Shown here one piece after another: positions 60,053 through 64,000 of a stretch of DNA of 64,000 bases (positions are counted from its first letter, which is position 1; each line of letters begins with the position of its first letter). Source of the DNA: Terriglobus roseus (GTDB lineage: Bacteria > Acidobacteriota > Terriglobia > Terriglobales > Acidobacteriaceae); assembly GCF_900105625.1 (NCBI RefSeq), contig NZ_FNSD01000001.1:868001-932000 (forward strand), given 5' to 3'. The position numbers and the translations under genes were made by a program. The notes below the pieces were generated by a model. The model made no database searches. It saw only the letters and a program-made list of their open reading frames with translations, and was not told the origin of the DNA.

Positions 60053-61957
60053 ATGCCTTCCGGCTTCAGAAAGACCGCAGTCCTTGCTGCGTATCTCGGT
60101 CTCGCGTGCACCGTCATCTCGGCGCGCGCCCAGAATGTTGACTGGCCTTATTACGGCGGCGACCAGGGCGGGATGAAGTACTCCACACTCACCCAGGTCG
60201 ACAAGTCCAACGTCAGCAAACTAAAGCTGGCCTGGCAGTGGAAGACCGGCGAGAAGGCGATGCCGGAGTACGGCGTGAAACCCGGCGTGTTTGAGAACAC
60301 GCCCCTCGTGGTCGATGGCGTGATGTACGTGAGCACCGGCTACAACAAGGTGGTGGCGCTTGACCCCGTCACCGGTGCGGTGAAGTGGACGTACGATCCT
60401 GAAGCCTACAAGCTGGGCCAGCCGTTCAATGGAACGGGCTTTGTTCACCGCGGCGTCGCGCTCTACAAGGATCCAAAGACCGGCAAGTCGACCATCTTCA
60501 TCAACTCTCGCGTGACGCTGATCGCACTCGATGCGGAGACGGGCAAGCCGGTCGAGACCTTCGGCAAGGATGGCAAGATCGACCTGCTGAAAGGACTGCG
60601 CTGGGAGATCGATCCCAAGCGTTACTCGAACACGTCCCCGCCGGTTATCTACAAGGACATCATCGTCGTCGGCAACGGTGTGGGCGATCGGCTGATGTAC
60701 AAGAAGGATCCGCCGGGCGACGTCCGCGCCTATGACGTGCACACGGGCAAACAGCTTTGGTCGTTCCACACGGTACCGCAGACGGGCGAGTTCGGTGCGG
60801 ACACGTGGAAGGATGGCTCCAACGAATACACCGGTCACACCAACGTGTGGCCGCCCATGTCTCTGGATGAAAAGCGCGGCCTGCTGTACATGCCGGTCAC
60901 CACTCCAAGCAACGACTTCTATGGGGCGCGCCGCAAGGGTTCCGGACTGTTTGCGGATTCGCTCGTGTGCGTCGATATCGCGACGGGCAAGCGTGTTTGG
61001 CACTACCAGCTGGTTCATCACGGCCTGTGGGACTACGACCCACCGTCACCGCCAAGCCTGATCACCATCACGGTGAAGGGCAAGAAGATTGACGCAGTGG
61101 TGCAGCCCACGAAGCAGGGCTTCCTGTTCACCTTCGATCGCGTGACGGGCAAGCCTGTCTGGCCCATCGAAGAGAAACCGGTTGAAAAGTCCACCATCGA
61201 CGGCGAAGAGTCGTGGCCGACACAGCCATTTCCTACGCTGCCCGAGCCCATTGCGCCGCAGGGTGTTTCCCTCGACGACGCCTTCGACCTCAGCCCGGCA
61301 CTGCATGACGAGGCTGTCGCACGGCTGAAGACGATGAAGCTTGGCCCGCTGTATACGCCGCCTTCCTACCAAGGCACGATGATGCGTCCCGGCATCCTTG
61401 GCGGCGCGAACTGGGGAGGCGCCGCATGGGATCCCCAGACGCACATCCTCTTTATTAAAGTGAACAACCAGGCCGCACTTGCGAAGCTCGGCATCTTCGA
61501 TAAGTCGGGCCCGCGTGCCAGTGAAGTCGATTCGGACTACGTAACGGAAGGCCGCACCAACGCGGTCTTCCACGACGGTCTCTCGATCCTGAAGGGACCG
61601 TACGGCTTTGTCACGGCAATCGACATGAACACCGGCAAGAAACTGTGGCAGATCCCCTTCGGCGACGACGCGGAGATGCGTGCCAATCCCGCCCTGAAGG
61701 GCCTGAAATTGCCGAAGCTGCTGGGTGCCGTCGGTACCCAGGGAGCGATCGCCACAAAGGCCGGCATAGTGTTCGTGGGAGGTGGCGATACCGCCTTCCA
61801 TGCGCTGGACGAGAAGGACGGCACCGACCTGTGGAGCTTCGACACGAAGGTCCGCACCGGCGGCACACCCATGACCTACATGATCAACGGCAAGCAGTAC
61901 GTGGCAATCACGGTGGGCTCTGGTGACGACACCAGCCTGATGGTCTTCACGCTGTAA
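60053..61957 (+). CDS. PQQ-dependent dehydrogenase (glucose/alcohol type), secreted
   Basis: About 634 residues from ATG 60053, with GAAGAGG upstream and a good signal peptide (KTAVLAAYLGLACTVISARA). It has no membrane domain, so it is a soluble periplasmic quinoprotein. Propeller blades include VDWPYYGGDQGGMKYSTLTQ, VALDPVTGAVKWTYDPEAY, VLVCVDIATGKRVWHYQ-type repeats and LVHHGLWDYDPPSPPSL with the active-site Asp. The C-terminal blades are GGGDTAFHALDEKDGTDLW and GTPMTYMINGKQYVAITVG, typical of the soluble membrane-glucose-dehydrogenase-like family. No haem motif is present. The amidohydrolase follows closely and is probably co-transcribed. Confidence 0.92.
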   Translation: MPSGFRKTAVLAAYLGLACTVISARAQNVDWPYYGGDQGGMKYSTLTQVDKSNVSKLKLAWQWKTGEKAMPEYGVKPGVFENTPLVVDGVMYVSTGYNKVVALDPVTGAVKWTYDPEAYKLGQPFNGTGFVHRGVALYKDPKTGKSTIFINSRVTLIALDAETGKPVETFGKDGKIDLLKGLRWEIDPKRYSNTSPPVIYKDIIVVGNGVGDRLMYKKDPPGDVRAYDVHTGKQLWSFHTVPQTGEFGADTWKDGSNEYTGHTNVWPPMSLDEKRGLLYMPVTTPSNDFYGARRKGSGLFADSLVCVDIATGKRVWHYQLVHHGLWDYDPPSPPSLITITVKGKKIDAVVQPTKQGFLFTFDRVTGKPVWPIEEKPVEKSTIDGEESWPTQPFPTLPEPIAPQGVSLDDAFDLSPALHDEAVARLKTMKLGPLYTPPSYQGTMMRPGILGGANWGGAAWDPQTHILFIKVNNQAALAKLGIFDKSGPRASEVDSDYVTEGRTNAVFHDGLSILKGPYGFVTAIDMNTGKKLWQIPFGDDAEMRANPALKGLKLPKLLGAVGTQGAIATKAGIVFVGGGDTAFHALDEKDGTDLWSFDTKVRTGGTPMTYMINGKQYVAITVGSGDDTSLMVFTL

Positions 61958-61983
61958 TGACCTTCTCAATGAGGAATCGAACG

Positions 61984-63360
61984 ATGCGTGTTTCACTTCG
62001 CAATCTTTGGCGGTCCGCCGCTGTGCTCTCCGTACTGACTGTTGCTACTACCGGCGTCTTTGCGCAGGCGGCCGCGCAGAAGACGATCGCGCTGGTGGGT
62101 GGCATGCTCATCACCGGACGTGAAGAACTTCCCATCAACCACGCAACCGTCCTCATCCAGGGCAACCGCATCCTTGCCGTCGGTCCCATGGATCAGGTGA
62201 AGATCCCTGCCGGCGCAACGGTGATCGACACGCATACGCAGACCATGCTGCCCGGCCTGATCGACACGCACGTCCACATGGTGCTGATCGGCCATGGTGA
62301 CTACCCCACCTACTTCAAGTGGCTGGATAACCACCAGAAGGACTACCCGCTCAGCCGTATCATGGACATCTCGGCCGAGCAGTTGATCGATGCCGGGGTC
62401 ACCAGTGCGGTGGACCTGGGGTCGCCGTTGCAGGACATTCTGGATCTGCGCACACGCATCAACAAGGGCATGCCCGGACCCCGTCTGCAGGTTAGCGGTC
62501 CCTGGCTAACGCGCCACGTTGCCATCTTCCCGGACAACTATCAGCACAATGTCACTTCGCCGCAGGATGCTGCGGACTACGTAACGATGCTGGCGAACGC
62601 CGGTGTGGATGTCATCAAGGCGCACTCCGGCCTGACGCGTGATGACTACTTTGCCATTGTGAAGGCTGCGCACGCGAAGAACATCAAGGTGCACGCCCAT
62701 ATCTACGAAGAAGAGTCGGTGCGGAATGCCTTCGACGCCGGCGTAGACGTCATGCAGCACGTCGGTTCCGCCGGGCTGCCGCCTTACTCACCCGCCCTGC
62801 TGAATGACCTGGCGCGTAGCGGCCGGCCTGTTGTGCCGACGGTGTATCACCGCGCCTGGCTGTATCCCGACACAATCCAGTTCCCCGAGCGCCTGGACGA
62901 TCCGCAGTTCAAGGGAGAGCTGGGCGAGCCGCTCTACACCGAGATGATGAACTCGTTCAAGAACTTCCCGAGCTTGTCGTACTTTCAGCGCGTGGACCGT
63001 GAGGAGTTCTTTGGCGACAAGTCGATCCGGCAATGGATTGATAGCGGCACCGTCGTCGGCATGGGTACCGACAATGGAACACCCGCCAACTTCCACAAGG
63101 ACGCCCTGTGGCGAGAGATCAAGGTGTTCGTCGATCACGGCATGCCTCCCATGCGCGCCATCATTGATGCGACCCGTGTCAATGCGCGCAACATCATGGG
63201 CAACCGCGACCTTGGGACCATCGAGCCGGGCAAGCTGGCCGATATCATCGCCGTAGACGGCAACCCCCTCTACGACATCGCAGCACTCGGCAATGTGAAG
63301 GTTGTCGTGAAGGACGGCGTGATCTACAAAGGTGGACCGAAGGCGGAAAAAAACAAATAG
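61984..63360 (+). CDS. Secreted metal-dependent amidohydrolase
   Basis: About 458 residues from ATG 61984, preceded by TGAGGAA. An ATG at 61957 overlaps the preceding stop and is the alternative. A signal peptide (AAVLSVLTVATTGVFAQAAA) directs export. Amidohydrolase motifs: the first metal pair in GLIDTHVHMVL, VKAHSGLTRDDY with the bridging Lys region, KVHAHIYEE, GVDVMQHVG and the final Asp in VVGMGTDNGTP. The C-terminal strand GTIEPGKLADIIAVDGNP is standard for imidazolonepropionase-like members. It probably hydrolyses an amide, peptide or cyclic compound in the periplasm. Substrate unknown. Confidence 0.92.
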   Translation: MRVSLRNLWRSAAVLSVLTVATTGVFAQAAAQKTIALVGGMLITGREELPINHATVLIQGNRILAVGPMDQVKIPAGATVIDTHTQTMLPGLIDTHVHMVLIGHGDYPTYFKWLDNHQKDYPLSRIMDISAEQLIDAGVTSAVDLGSPLQDILDLRTRINKGMPGPRLQVSGPWLTRHVAIFPDNYQHNVTSPQDAADYVTMLANAGVDVIKAHSGLTRDDYFAIVKAAHAKNIKVHAHIYEEESVRNAFDAGVDVMQHVGSAGLPPYSPALLNDLARSGRPVVPTVYHRAWLYPDTIQFPERLDDPQFKGELGEPLYTEMMNSFKNFPSLSYFQRVDREEFFGDKSIRQWIDSGTVVGMGTDNGTPANFHKDALWREIKVFVDHGMPPMRAIIDATRVNARNIMGNRDLGTIEPGKLADIIAVDGNPLYDIAALGNVKVVVKDGVIYKGGPKAEKNK

Positions 63361-63386
63361 TTCTCTTCACTAACAAAACGACGGAG

Positions 63387-63415
63387 CGGCGCCAGAGTGA
63401 TCTTCTGGCGCCGTT
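63387..63415 (+). terminator. Rho-independent terminator after the amidohydrolase gene
   Basis: CGGCGCCAGA (63387-63396) and TCTGGCGCCG (63404-63413) form a perfect ten-base stem with a seven-base loop, followed by TTCTACGTTT. It lies 26 bases after the stop at 63360 and before the LysR gene. Confidence 0.75.
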
Positions 63416-63509
63416 CTACGTTTGACGCGAGGGCGCACCTGTCCTAAGCTTGGGTTCACCGAAACAAAATTTCAAACGACACAGTCACCCCAGTGCAATG
63501 GAGGCGGAA

Positions 63510-64000
63510 ATGGATTTCCGGATTCGGCAGTTGGAGTACTTCCTGGTTCTGGCTGAGAAGCTGAACTTCAGGCGGGCCGCCTTCGCCCTCGACATTGCGC
63601 AGCCCACGCTTTCGTTTCAGATCAAGTCGCTGGAAAGCTCGTTTGGCGTCAACCTGTTTGATCGCAGTCAGCGAGAGGTCCGGCTTACCGCGGAAGGTGA
63701 GCGCCTGCGCGACCACGCCCGGGCGATCCTGAGCCATGCTCGCCTCGCCATGAATTCCGTTCAGAACCAGACGAGCGCATCACTCACCATTGCCTGCGGA
63801 CCTGTTGGCCAGTACACCCTTCTGCCCCATCTGCTGCGCGAGTTGAAGGAACGGGCGCTCGATATTGCGCTGACCGTGAAATCCATGCCGCCCGAAAAGA
63901 TGAAACAGGCCGCCGCCGACGGCGAGGTCGACCTGTTGCTGATGACGCCGAACTGGCAGTTGGCGGGCATGGAATACCAGGCGCTGCGATCGGACCGACT
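63510..64000 (+). CDS. LysR-family transcriptional regulator (N-terminal part)
   Basis: The ATG at 63510 follows GGAGG at five bases, and the frame is open to the window edge (163 codons). The N-terminal LysR HTH is intact: FRIRQLEYFLVLAEKLNFRR, AAFALDIAQPTLSFQIKSLE and LFDRSQREVRLTAEG. The linker helix leads to the start of the periplasmic-binding-protein-like effector domain (ASLTIACGPVGQYTLLPHLL). Only the DNA-binding domain and the first third of the sensor are in the window, so ligand and target genes cannot be judged. Confidence 0.93.
   Translation, partial: MDFRIRQLEYFLVLAEKLNFRRAAFALDIAQPTLSFQIKSLESSFGVNLFDRSQREVRLTAEGERLRDHARAILSHARLAMNSVQNQTSASLTIACGPVGQYTLLPHLLRELKERALDIALTVKSMPPEKMKQAAADGEVDLLLMTPNWQLAGMEYQALRSDR

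Overview
The window looks like a chromosomal segment from a GC-rich member of the Acidobacteriota, probably family Acidobacteriaceae (Terriglobus, Granulicella or Edaphobacter type). That placement is an inference from gene content: three large outer-membrane receptors with an N-terminal carboxypeptidase-regulatory-like domain, many Tat-exported Gfo/Idh/MocA oxidoreductases and sugar-isomerase-like proteins, quinoproteins with c-type cytochromes, a CYCXC-family protein, and a BlaI/M56 pair with C-terminal helical repeats. I see no rRNA, tRNA, CRISPR array, insertion sequence or phage gene.

Region 1 (1-18.8 kb) is an exopolysaccharide or surface-glycan locus. It holds three GT4 and two GT2 glycosyltransferases plus the tail of a membrane protein, an AlgD-like nucleotide-sugar dehydrogenase, a WbpP-like epimerase, a possible deacetylase-like protein, a membrane diguanylate cyclase, and an unusual 819-residue fusion of an FMO-like flavoprotein with a DegT-type PLP aminotransferase. 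In the middle are two divergent sigma-54-activator paralogues. One is complete in its AAA+ motor but has a receiver without the phospho-acceptor Asp. The other has lost GAFTGA and the Walker B Glu and is preceded by a good -24/-12 promoter. Many neighbours here are convergent and overlap by exactly four bases at their stop codons.

Region 2 (19.1-36.7 kb) is a sugar-catabolism island. It has two paralogous sugar-isomerase/oxidoreductase sets, one cytoplasmic and one with Tat signals, plus a further Tat isomerase-like protein. With them are an M81 peptidase, a TonB-dependent receptor broken by a one-base frameshift, a ROK regulator, a DeoR regulator, two more Gfo/Idh/MocA enzymes, a FucP-family permease and a SIS-domain aminosugar-phosphate enzyme.

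Region 3 (37-44.5 kb) carries periplasmic oxidation functions: a PQQ dehydrogenase overlapping a di-haem cytochrome c, a DUF1080 (3-keto-disaccharide hydrolase family) protein, a BadF-type sugar kinase overlapping a PQQ protein with an inserted cytochrome c domain, and CutC. Region 2 enzymes and the DUF1080 protein resemble the oxidative (3-keto) route of glycoside breakdown, and the permease, SIS enzyme and kinase resemble an amino-sugar route. Substrates are inferred.

Region 4 (44.7-64 kb) contains a DUF1800/DUF1501 export-type pair, two further TonB-dependent receptors, a BlaI-BlaR1-like system with a secreted partner sharing the same 29-residue repeats, a gamma-glutamyltransferase, a third PQQ dehydrogenase followed by a secreted amidohydrolase, and the start of a LysR regulator. 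Rho-independent terminators are clear after several of these genes.
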